The notes below the pieces were generated by a model. The model did not search any database. It saw only the letters and a program-made list of their open reading frames with translations, and was not told the origin of the DNA. A DNA stretch of 64,000 nucleotides, from positions 1-64,000 of the forward strand of contig NW_026683333.1 in assembly GCF_030247195.1 (NCBI RefSeq), read 5' to 3'. Position 1 is the stretch's first letter; every line of letters begins with the position of its first letter. Source of the DNA: Topomyia yanbarensis (lineage: Eukaryota > Arthropoda > Insecta > Diptera > Culicidae). Of this stretch, positions 35,641 to 45,146 are shown piece after piece. A program made the translations under genes and the position numbers.

Positions 35641-35756
35641 TGGTGGAAAGACGGCATATTCTTTTGGTTAGGCCATTAGAAGCCGGACGGAAAGGAAAGG
35701 CTCATGCACGGCACGAGAACGAGCGAGAAATCGATAGTAGTGCATATTAGCGCGAT

Positions 35757-35766
35757 TATAAAAATA
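35757..35766 (+). promoter_or_regulatory. TATA box upstream of H3 relic A
   Basis: TATAAAAATA lies about 50 bases before the first H3-like codons. The following TCTCATCATTCGTATTCGTT, probably the initiator and short 5' UTR, is repeated exactly upstream of relic B at 36852-36871. Replication-dependent histone genes have this compact TATA layout. Confidence 0.5.
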
Positions 35767-35810
35767 TCTGTCGGTCGGTTTTTCTCATCATTCGTATTCG
35801 TTCAAGTTCA

Positions 35811-36279
35811 AGCACTAGCAAGCAGCCAGTCCACCGAAGGAAAGCAGTTGGCGATGACGACGGTCGGAAAAAGTGCCCCAGCTACTGGTGACTCATCGCA
35901 ACCCGATCAGGAACTGTCGCCCTGCAAGAATTTCGCCCCAACTAAAGGGCAACAGAGAAACTCTAGAGAAAATTTTCAATAGGACGTAAGTAACAATGAG
36001 AGATTCTCTTTGAGGTCTTTCTCTTCTGTTCATTACTCGGCCATTTCAACATTTACTACTCTACTCTTTGCATAATATTGTAGTAAAAACCGTCGGCTTT
36101 CGATATGTACTGGAAAAATAGTACAAAGTGTTGTAATGACGTCGTAATAAACGAAAGAGAAAGTAAACAAAGAGAGGCTCTCAATGCTACTTACGTCCTA
36201 TTGAAAATTTTCTCTAGAACTCATCTGTGTTTTAATAAGAGTTAAACTGGCTCACCGCGTCCGCGGGGAGTGCGTCTGA
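35811..36279 (+). pseudogene. Histone H3 relic A, split by a MITE
   Basis: H3 packs DNA in the nucleosome with H4, H2A and H2B. The N-terminal tail is recognisable: QSTEGKQLA, then GKSAPATG corresponding to RKSAPATGG, then in a shifted frame SGTVALQEFRPN, with a stop, then RATE, which lines up with PGTVALREIRRYQKSTE. The stretch between STGG and KQLA is four codons short, a deletion also present in relic B. A 255-bp MITE (35963-36217) then interrupts. The C-terminal residues resume as KLAHRVRGECV with TGA at 36277-36279, the correct end for H3. The middle of the histone fold is missing. No intact ATG remains. It is a dead copy. Confidence 0.85.
35963..36217. mobile_element. MITE inside H3 relic A, 255 bp
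   Basis: Ends CTAGAGAAAATTTTCAATAG and its complement form inverted repeats of more than 30 bp, extending over AGGACGTAAGTA. Flanks carry AACT on both sides (35959-35962 and 36218-36221), a probable 4-bp TSD. No coding sequence. Confidence 0.75.
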
Positions 36280-36307
36280 ATTATGCTCCCGCAATAAAAC
36301 AATTAAC

Positions 36308-36323
36308 GGTTCTTTACAGGACC
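36308..36323 (+). terminator. Histone mRNA 3' stem-loop, relic A
   Basis: GGTTCTTTACAGGACC forms a 6-bp stem (one G-U pair) and a 4-base loop, 28 bases after the stop codon. It fits the 16-base stem-loop at the 3' end of replication-dependent histone mRNAs, which is bound by SLBP in place of a poly(A) tail. Confidence 0.8.
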
Positions 36324-36689
36324 AATTAATTGTGTTCTAATAAGTGTTAAACTGAAATTCACATTTTATGGTGTATAACAAATAATTTTCAGAAAGCTAT
36401 ATAAGAAATACGATGTGTGGAAAGAAAGAAAAAGAATTTAAATTATCCTCTCTCGCTCGTTTTCGTGCACTGCTTTTCCATTCCTTTCTGCTGCCAATAC
36501 CATCATAACAAACGAATGTGGGTGTTCCCCCACCATCCCATGGCCAGTATCAGCGCTAACAAATAAGACAAAAGAATTTAAATTTCTGAAAATCTTTTCC
36601 TTCCTTCTTTTCAAATCTGCAACATTCTTTGAAAATATTGTTGGAATGTTGTTATTGAAAAACTGAACATGCAAGTTTGCTAGCACTGG
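36324..36689. other. Spacer between H3 relics A and B
   Basis: Contains a CTCTCGCTCGTTTTCGTGCA block at 36452 that is the reverse complement, imperfectly, of the promoter-side block near 36778 (CACGAAAACGAGCGAGAGAG). A similar reverse block lies after relic B at 37700. Reverse promoter pieces hint that a divergent histone partner once lay here. No H4, H2A or H2B coding text was found. Confidence 0.4.
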
Positions 36690-36875
36690 CCACTAGATTG
36701 AAGGAGATGGAAAGACAGAATATTCGTTTTGGTTATGCTAGTAGCGGTAGCCGAACGGAAAGGAAAGGCACAGGAATGGCACGAAAACGAGCGAGAGAGC
36801 GATAGTAGTGCTTTCTCGTGTTTTCATATATGAATATTGGTCGGTCGGTTTTTCTCATCATTCGTATTCGTTCAA

Positions 36876-37542
36876 GCACTGGCAAGCAGCCAGTCCACCG
36901 GAGGAAAGCAGTTGGCAATGATGACGGTCCGCAAAAGTGCTACTGGTGGCCAGGGTGGCCAGATAGAATTCCTTAATATCGGTAGTGTCACTAAAAGTTT
37001 ATCGGTAGTTATCGGTAGGCCGGGTTGTTGTCCCAAAAACGTAGTATTGACATAGAATACTGACAACACAGATCTGACCAAATCCAACCCAAAAAATTAA
37101 TGTTGAGTAGGATGTGTCCAAAATCAATAAAAATCGATAGTTTTCGGTAGGAATAACAAAATATCGGTAGTTTTGCCTTGGTCGTCTGGGAATCGGTAGG
37201 GAAGACCAAAATCGGTAGGACTACAGATAAATCGGTAGGTCTGGCCACCCTGCTGGTGGCCCATCGCAACCAACTACCGATCAGGAACTGTCGCCATGCC
37301 AGTATTTCGCCCCAAATAAAGGGCAACGGAGCAACTAATCCGCTGGCTAACATTCCAGCGTCTGGTTCGTAAGGTTGTGTATTACTTCAAAGTCGAGCTA
37401 CGCTTACAAAACTCAGCCGTAGTGAAGCCAGTGATGCCTACTTGGTCGGTTTGTTTGAGGATACAAAATAGTGCGCCAAGTACGTAACTTTCTCGCAAAA
37501 GAAATCAAACTGGTTCACAGTGTCCGCTGGGAGTGGGCGTAA
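36876..37542 (+). pseudogene. Histone H3 relic B, split by a hAT MITE
   Basis: The most complete copy. The tail reads QSTGGKQLA with the same four-codon deletion as relic A, then RKSATGG. A hAT MITE (36951-37252) splits it inside the TGG region. After it come GTVAMPVFRPK, a stop, then RATE, then LIRWLTFQRLVRKVVYYFKV matching the H3 alpha-1/alpha-2 region, LQNSAVV, and in other frames [10 protein letters not shown] and KEIKLVHSVRWEWA with TAA at 37540-37542. These line up with [31 protein letters not shown] and KDIQLARRIRGERA of H3. Frameshifts and a stop remain even when the MITE is ignored. Confidence 0.9.
36951..37252. mobile_element. hAT-type MITE in H3 relic B, 302 bp
   Basis: The ends CAGGGTGGCCAGA and TCTGGCCACCCTG are exact inverted copies. 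A perfect 8-bp TSD CTGGTGGC flanks it (36943-36950 and 37253-37260). The interior repeats the word ATCGGTAG many times in both halves. No coding sequence. Confidence 0.93.
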
Positions 37543-37559
37543 ATTACAATAAAAGCAAC

Positions 37560-37575
37560 GGTTCCTTTCAGGACC
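37560..37575 (+). terminator. Histone mRNA 3' stem-loop, relic B
   Basis: GGTTCCTTTCAGGACC, 17 bases after the relic B stop. It keeps the length, loop and flanking C/A context of the histone stem-loop, but one stem pair is broken, as expected in a relic. Confidence 0.75.
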
Positions 37576-37904
37576 AATCAATTGTGTTCTAGTGAGAGTT
37601 AAACTGAAACTTTCATTTTAAGGTGTGTAACAAATTTTCAACAATCAACATAATACGTTGTGTGGAAAGAAGTAGCTTGCACACGGAACAAAAATTTAAA
37701 TTATCCTCTCGCTCGTTTCGTACACTGCTTTTCCATTCCTTTCTACTGTTATTATCAGTATTACCAAAACGAATGTGTTGTTGCATGTGTTTAAGAGAAA
37801 TGTTGAAGTCGCATGCTTCTATTCGAGCTTTTTGGCAGCCTCTGTGAACTAACTGCATTAAATGATTTTTTTTGTGCAGCTCCGTGCTAGTAGCAAACAA
37901 AATG

Positions 37905-38080
37905 GCCCTACCAGTGTCTGATTCGTGAGATTGTGCAGGATTTCAAAGTCGAGCTAAGCTTATAAAGTTTAGCCGTAATGGTACCCGAAGAAGCCAGTCT
38001 TGTCGTTTTGTTCGAGGCTACAAAACAGTTTGCCAGGCACGTAACTATCATGCCAAAAATATCCAACGATCCAGCGCATC
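37905..38080 (+). pseudogene. Histone H3 relic C, C-terminal part only
   Basis: Shows CLIREIVQDFKVELSL, then LAVMVPEEASLVVLFEATKQ and ARHVTIMPK followed by frame loss. These match [39 protein letters not shown] and KRVTIMPKDIQ of H3. The N-terminal half and a promoter were not found. It retains fewer frameshifts in this part than relics A and B. One stop replaces a residue after the LSL segment. Confidence 0.85.
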
Positions 38081-38107
38081 ACCATCAACACCAACGCCGA
38101 TACCAAA

Positions 38108-38123
38108 GGTTCTTTTCAGAACC
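38108..38123 (+). terminator. Histone mRNA 3' stem-loop, relic C
   Basis: GGTTCTTTTCAGAACC gives a perfect 6-bp stem with a TTTC loop, the best preserved of the three stem-loops here. Confidence 0.85.
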
Positions 38124-39070
38124 ACCATTATTACCATAGAGAATTATTTGAAATTTTCCCATTCAAACGTGATTCTGTTGAATATTATTAGATTTAAATT
38201 AACGTCTCGAATTGAAATCACGACGCTCCGGTTATGTCACAGACATTACCCACCCATCTTTTTTTATTGTGACCACGACTAACGGTTTAATATAGACACC
38301 CCATTTCAATATTTCTGAAGGAACAGAAGGTCGAGTTTGGAAAGTTTGTAACTTTCATTGTACTTAACCAAATTACACAATGTTCGCACTAATGATTCAG
38401 AAATATGACCAGGAATCTTCTAGTAGATTTGTAAGTATGTATAATTTACATGAATAAAGAAAAATTGATTTTCAGGAATCAATTATTATCTGTTCTTCCA
38501 TTGGCCAGTACTACGCGACTTCCTCATGCTAACAATTAATTTCATCGTTAGCCATCTCCCTCACCAAAGCCAACAACGCCAACAAACCGGTCCTGAGTAT
38601 CAACATATTTGAAGAACGTGTTCCTTATGTATTCTACATCTCTCCGGTTATGTCGCAGACATTACCCACCCATCTTTTTTCCAAGAAAAATTGTAATATT
38701 CCAGTCAGTGCACTGACTGGACATTGCAAACTCAATTACCACGTACCACGTTGATATTATTCAGCGCGCTGAGTATTATTCGTGTGATCTTTGTGAATCC
38801 GATAACGGAACCTCATATCATCTGATATGTAACTGACCTACAGCAATGCAATTGCGTATCCGGATTTTTGGTTCTCTATATATAGATGATCCTACGTACA
38901 GAGAGCTGAAACTGAAGGATATGCTATTGTTTCTAACCAAGTGTGGCAAGGAGCTATAGACACATACCAGCGTTAGGGGACAACGTTTGCACGCATTATG
39001 TAACTGTTAACAGCTTGTCGTTTGAAAAATCCTGCGATGTACGCTCAAAACACTTAATTGAATAGTTTAC
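38124..39070. other. Unassigned DNA with a repeated 40-bp segment
   Basis: CTCCGGTTATGTCACAGACA and the following TTACCCACCCATCTTTTTT occur at about 38230-38267 and, with one change, at about 38642-38679. No gene is seen. The first GCGTTAGGGGACAAC box of the repeat field lies at about 38974-38988. Confidence 0.45.
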
Positions 39071-39184
39071 AAGTCCTAATACAACATAACAGTTTTTGCA
39101 ACCGACCGAGACGGTTGTGCCTCCAGGTGGAAGGATTTGTTCTCGAGAGAGTGACGGAGTGCGAGACGCTGTATGCGTTATTGT

Positions 39185-39185
<1 letters not shown>

Positions 39186-39216
<31 letters not shown>
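39186..39216 (+). repeat. (GA)n in the I-element 5' UTR
   Basis: About 31 bases of pure GA repeat within the leader. Its length may vary between copies. Confidence 0.95.
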
Positions 39217-39218
<2 letters not shown>

Positions 39219-39809
39219 AGTTTGTTAAGTGTGAGTCGACAGTTGATACGTCGGAGGCGTGGTCAACGGCATCCTCGACAAGTGGTGTTTTGACAGCAAA
39301 CCGCGGGTAGACGAATTTGCCTACCGCGGTGGCAGAGATCGACAGTGATCGTGCCTGTACACACAGGAAAAAATATAGTGTATTGGTGTCGTCGGGCAAT
39401 TCTAATCGACGAGAGGGAAGCGTCACAGGTAGACCCATTTGCTCTATTTGTCTACCGCAGAAGTGGTACGACGAATAAGGAAAACAAGTGGCACTGAAAA
39501 GTGCCGCATCGACAGTGGGATTTTCGCAGCAAGCCACAGGTAGCCACATTTGTCTACCGAGGTGGTGGAAACGGAGAGAGCGCGCTTGTGGTGGTGATAC
39601 CGACGAGCAGCTTAATCGGAGAGAGTTTTGAAGTGTTGCAGGTAGGACTATTTCTCTACTGAAGAAGCAACGCGACGAAGAAGAACAGCAGGTGTCACAT
39701 TGTCAAACAACGGGCACCGAGTTTACAACGTAACACATGAGGTGTGTTCTACAGGTATAACAGGTATATTTTTCATTCCTTTTTGTGATAGTTTTTCTTG
39801 CTAGGTAAA

Positions 39810-41124
39810 ATGGATGAAGAGATGGGAGAACGAGTAACAGACCCTCCCCCTAAGCCTTATGCTGAAAATGTAAATCCGACTAGAATTAAAATTTACCCAG
39901 AGTCGTCAACGGGACCATGGATTGTATTTATTAGGCGTAAAGTAAAGGCGCTAAATATTATTCAAATTTCTAAAGATTTGACTTCGCGATTCTCGGATGT
40001 AAAAGAGATCGTCGAAAGTCAATAAAGATAAAATACGCATTGTCGTTGGTAGTTTCAAACAAGCCAATGCAATTGCTTCTTGCGAGCTTTTTACGCGTGA
40101 GTATAGAGCGTATATTCCTTCAAAGGAAATTGAAATTGATGGGGTCATCACAGAATCGAGTTTGACTGTTGATGACTTAGTTAAGCATGGGGTTGGTCGT
40201 TTCAAAGACACCATACTTAAAGACGTAAAAATACTTGAATGCAAGCAATTGCATTCAGTATCACACGAAGGAGATAAAAAAGTTTATCGACTGTCTGACT
40301 CATTTCGAGTGACTTTCGCTGGGTCTGCGCTGCCCAACTATGTCATTATCGATAAGATTCGTCTCCCTGTTCGCCTTTTTATCCCTCGTGTAATGAATTG
40401 CCTTAATTGCAAACAGCTTGGCCACACAGCCACTTACTGTTCCAATAAGGCACGGTGTGGCAAATGTGGGGGTTCTCATCAAGAGGATACATGTAATGAA
40501 AATTCAGAAAAATGTTTAATGTGCGGAGAAAACTCACATGAGGTCCCTGCATGCCCCATTTATAAATTGCGTGAGGATAAAATTAAACGATCCTTGAAGG
40601 AGAGGTCTAAGCGCTCCTATGCAGAAATGTTGAAAAATGCTACCCCTAAACCCATCTTCTTAGAAAACACTTACACATCTCTATTTTCGGAACAGTCTGA
40701 CTCTGACGGAGCGTGCGAAGGTACATCATTTGTTTTACCCGGAAATTCCAGAAAAAGAAAACAGTCTTCTTTTCCCAAGCTGCCAAGCAAGGGCCTTAAA
40801 ATTTCTCCACCAATAGATAAACTGCGCCCAAAACCGAAAAATTCCGATTCAAAACCGAAATCAATTCCGCCCGGTTTTGGGAACGTACAATCCAAACAGA
40901 ACACCATTACTGGAAATAATAAAATTTCGACTTCCTCTGAGCCTCAGCCGGGGGTAGGATTATTGAAATTTTCTGAAATTGTTGATTGGATTTTTAAAGC
41001 ATTCAATATTTCTGAACCACTAAAGAGTATACTTTCAGCTTTCCTCCCAACAATTAGAACATTTTTAGAGCAGCTGATTGCTCAATGGCCCATCCTTGCA
41101 GCGATTGTATCTTTCAATGGGTAA
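39810..41124 (+). pseudogene. I-element ORF1 (Gag-like, three CCHC knuckles), one frameshift
   Basis: ORF1 binds the element RNA and forms the cytoplasmic particle. The start MDEEMGERV at 39810 follows an AAA context. The first 71 or so codons hold the PWIVFIRRK region. A frameshift near 40013-40020 moves coding into the frame of the next part. That part has a conserved block ending LFIPRVMNC, then three zinc knuckles: CLNCKQLGHTATYC, CGKCGGSHQEDTC and CLMCGENSHEVPAC. A Lys/Pro/Ser-rich C-terminal region follows. The stop TAA is at 41122-41124 and overlaps the ORF2 start as ATGGGTAA. Whether the frameshift is real or a sequencing error near an A-rich run cannot be decided here. Confidence 0.88.
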
Positions 41125-44100
41125 TTCACCTCCTCCAATGAAAGATTCCATCACTGTTTTACAGTGGAATTGCAGAAGTATCATACCTAAAATTGATTCC
41201 TTAAAAATTTTACTGCATAATTTAAAATGCGATGCTTTTGCTCTATGTGAAACATGGCTTACCTCAAACATTAATTTCAACTTAAATGATTTCAACATTA
41301 TTCGCCTAGACCGAGACACCCCGTATGGAGGAGTGCTTCTAGGAATTAAAAAGTGCTATTCTTTCTATAGAATTAACATCCCCTTGCTTGCGGGCATTGA
41401 GGCTGTAGCTGTCCAAACGAACATTAAAGGCAAAGACATGTCTATCGCTTCTATATATATACCTCCCAAAGTTCAAATTGGACAACGTCAAATTTTGAGG
41501 TAGTGGAATCCATGGCTGCTCCGCGTCTGATACTGGGAGACTTCAACTCGCACGGAGTATTGTGGGGTTCCCTCTACAATGATAATCGATCCTCTTTGAT
41601 TTACAATGTTTGTGACGAATTTAATATGACAGTTTTAAATACTGGCGAAACAACACGCATCCCCAGACCTCCTGCACGTCCAAGTGCATTAGATCTATCT
41701 CTGTGCTCGACATCACTTCGGTTAGACTGCACGTGGAAGGTTGTACCTGATCCTCACGGTAGCGATCATTTGCCAATCGTTGTTTCAATTAACAGTGAAT
41801 TAGGCCTTACGAATTCAATCAATGTTCCTTATGACTTAACACGAAATATTGATTGGAAAACATACGAAACATTAATTTCCACTTCTCTTGCTTCGACAGA
41901 AGAGCTACCCCCTACCGAAGAATATGAATTCCTAGCGGGTTTAATTATTGAAGCAGCAGAACAAGCCCAAACGAAATGCAATCCTGGAATGACAATAAAT
42001 AGACGGCCCCCTAATCCTTGGTGGGACAAAGAGTGCTCTGATGCATATGAAGCTAAACAAGTTGCCTACAAAGAAATTATGAAACAGAAAGGGGGTATAC
42101 GTGAGAACTTTGAAAATTATTTCATTTTGCAAAACAAATTTGACAGTATACGTCGTGCCAAAAAATCTAGTTATTGGAGACACTTCGTTAATGGCTTGTC
42201 AAGAGAAACATCAATGAGTACTCTTTGGAACACAGCCAGAAGAATGAGGAATCGAAACGTGACTAATGAAAGCGAAGATTTTTCGAATCGTTGGATATTT
42301 AATTTTGCCAAGAAAATTTGTCCCGATTCTGCTCCTGCGCAGAAAATCACTCGCGATGCTCCCACAAGTAACGATTTCATAGATTCGCCTTTGACAATGA
42401 TGGAATTCTCAATTGCACTCCTCTCATGCAACAATAATGCTCCGGGACTAGACAGAATTAAATTCAACTTGGTGAAGAATCTGCCTGACCTAGCAAAAAG
42501 ACGCTTGTTGAATTTATTCAATAAGCTTCTTGAGCAGAACATTGTCCCGCACGACTGGAGACAAGTGAGAGTTATCGCTATTCCAAAACCGGGAAAACCA
42601 GCCTCCGATCATAACTCGTATCGACCGATTGCAATGTTATCCTGCATCAGGAAATTGTTGGAAAAAATTATCCTACGACGTCTCGACAATTGGGTTGAGG
42701 CGAACGGCTTGCTATCAGATACCCAGTTTGGTTTTCGGAGGGGAAAGGGAACGAATGATTGTCTGGCGCTACTTTCGTCAGAAATCCAACTAGCTTATGC
42801 AAAAAAAGAACAAATGGCGTCTGTGTTCTTAGACATAAAAGGAGCATTCGACTCTGTTTCCATTGATGTTCTCTCAGAGAAACTACATCAATGTGGTCTT
42901 TCACCAATATTAAATAATTATTTATACAACTTATTGTCAGAAAAGCACATGCATTTTTCATATGGCGATTTGGCAACATTCAGAATAAGTTACATGGGCC
43001 TCCCACAAGGTTCTTGTTTAAGCCCCCTTCTCTACAATTTTTACGTGAATGATATTGATAATTGTATTGTCAGCCCATGCACTCTAAGACAACTTGCAGA
43101 TGATGGCGTGGTTTCTGTTACAGGACCAAAAGCCTTAAATTTACAACAACCACTGCAAGATAGTTTGGATAATTTATCAAGTTGGGCTTTGAATTTAGGC
43201 ATCGATTTCTCTACGGAGAAAACAGAGTTGGTTGTTTTTTCAAGGAAGCGTGATCCAGCTCAGCTTCAGCTTCAGTTGGTTGGTAGAACGATAGCCCAAG
43301 TCCTGACTTTTAAATACCTTGGAATTTGGTTCGATTCTAAAGGCACATGGGGAGGCCACATTAGGTATCTAATAACGAAATGCCAACAAAGGATAAATTT
43401 TCTGCGAACAATAACTGGATCATGGTGGGGTTCTCATCCAAGTGACATGATAAGATTGTATCAAACAACAATACTTTCAGTAATGGAATATGGGTGCATC
43501 TGTTTCCGTTCAGCTGCGAACACTCACATTATTAAACTGGAACGGATACAGTATCGCTGTTTACGAATTGCCTTAGGTTGCATGCAGTCGACCCATACGA
43601 TGAGTCTTGAAGTACTAGCGGGAGTTCTTCCTTTAAAAGACCGATTCTGGGATCTTTCTTCTCGTTTACTTATTCGATGTGAGGTTATGAACCCACTGGT
43701 AATTGAAAATTTTGAAAGACTTGTCGAGCTTCAACCCCAAACCAGATTCATGACAGTGTATTTCAATCACATGTCACAAGAAATAACGCCTGCTAGGTAT
43801 GTTCCCACATACGTCAATATACTAGATATTCCTGAATCCACTTTATTCTTCGACACGTCCATGCAAGCAGAGATTCGTGGAATTCCGGATCATCTACGCT
43901 CGCGGGAGATCCCTAAAATATTCACAAGTAAATATCAACACATAGACTGCCTTAAAATGTTTTACACTGATGGGTCACGAATCAGTGAGGCCACTGGTTT
44001 CGGTATTTTCAACAATAATTTTTCAATTTCTCTCAAACTTGCAGAACCCGCCTCTGTTTATATAGCGGAACTAGCAGCAGTTCACTATAGTTTGCAAATA

Positions 44101-44808
44101 ATTAATACTTTACCCCCGAACCATTACTTTATCCTCACTGATAGTCTCAGCACAATTGCAGCTCTACGCTCAAAGAGGATTGATAATCACGATCCATTCT
44201 TTTTGGGGAAGATACGAGAATCTCTGAGTAACCTGACAAGAAAATGTTATAAATTTACCCTAGTGTGGCTCCCCGCCCATTGCTCTATTGCGAGCAATGA
44301 GAAAGCTGATAATTTAGCCAAGATTGGTGCACTAGATGGTGAAATATATGAAAGACCCATCGCTTACAATGAATTTTATAGCGCTTCTCGACAGAGGACA
44401 CTTGCTAGTTGGCAAACATCTTGGGACAATGGAGATATGGGACGATGGCTACACTCAATTACCCCTAAAGTATCAACGAAGGCATGGTTCAAAGGATTGG
44501 ATGTAAGTCGGGACTTCATCCGTGTGATGTCTAGGCTCATGTCCAATCATTATACTTTAGATGCGCATCTCCGTCGTATTGGGCTCGCTGAGGGTAATCA
44601 TTGTGCTTGTGGAGAAGGTTACCATGACATTGAGCATGTTGTTTGGTCCTGCACTGAATATCGTGAAGCCAGATCACAATTAGTAGATTCTTTACAAGTC
44701 CGAGGAAGACCAATCCATGTTCCTGTTAGAGACATCCTGGCGTATCGCGATCCTCTATACATGGAACTTATCTATCATTTTCTAAAAACAGCGTCTGTCA
44801 AAATTTAA
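41117..44808 (+). pseudogene. I-element ORF2: endonuclease, RT, RNase H, CCHC; one frameshift
   Basis: ORF2 supplies target nicking, reverse transcription and RNA removal. It starts at ATG 41117, overlapping the ORF1 stop. The endonuclease opens with VLQWNCRSI and has ALCETWLTS. A frameshift near 41490-41503 shifts frame, and the rest is open for 1,101 codons: ILGDFNSHG, GSDHLPIVV, then RT with YRPIAMLSC, FLDIKGAFDSVS, LPQGSCLSPLL and active site LADDGVVS (I elements often lack the usual Tyr), then RNase H with MFYTDGSR, ELAAVHYSL, ILTDSLS and NEKADNLAK, and a C-terminal finger CACGEGYHDIEHVVWSC. All catalytic residues I can check are present. Apart from the single frameshift it looks functional. 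Confidence 0.93.
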
Positions 44809-45131
44809 TTAAATTCATCTCCTCATACTCTCATCCAAGGCTAATCATTCACCAATTAAAGGAACCTAGAATATTTAGTTTTTAAATTTAGACAATAACA
44901 GAAAAAAAAAGTAAATAAATACACCCGAAAATACTAGATCAGTATGAAATACAACAATGTAAGGAAAAAAGCAAACAATAAAGTGATTTCAGTGTTAGTT
45001 TTAGACAAAGTACTAGTATAGTTAAAATTAGTCTTAAGGATTTTTGTAACGTGCTATGTAAAAAAAGAAACTGGCGTAAAAAGCTATTGCAAATGCCGTG
45101 TCAAATAAACGTATGAAAAAAAAAAAAAAAA
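44809..45131 (+). other. I-element 3' UTR and poly(A) tail
   Basis: AT-rich 3' UTR ending TCAAATAAACGTATG followed by about 17 A residues that run into the TSD. Endpoints of the A run are ambiguous by one or two bases because the TSD starts with AA. Confidence 0.85.
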
Positions 45132-45146
45132 AAGTCCTAATACAAC

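Larger units (their letters stand above)
39086..45131 (+). mobile_element. Nearly intact I-clade LINE (MosquI-like) with 15-bp TSD
   Basis: A full-length non-LTR retrotransposon: about 720 bases of 5' UTR, ORF1, ORF2 overlapping ORF1 by 8 bases, 3' UTR and a poly(A) tail. It is flanked by the 15-bp direct repeat AAGTCCTAATACAAC (39071-39085 and 45132-45146). Endonuclease, RT, RNase H and a C-terminal CCHC finger follow in the order of I elements, and mosquito members are called MosquI. Only one frameshift per ORF was found, so the insertion is young, though this copy is probably not autonomous. The site it entered is part of the GTTAGGGGACAAC repeat field. Confidence 0.93.

Noticed and set aside
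35811..37542. Functional histone H3 genes
   Set aside because: Both relics have frameshifts, internal stops, a four-codon deletion and MITE insertions. The start codon is not intact.
39086..45131. LTR retrotransposon
   Set aside because: No LTRs, no integrase or protease. Poly(A) tail, APE endonuclease and variable TSD show a LINE.
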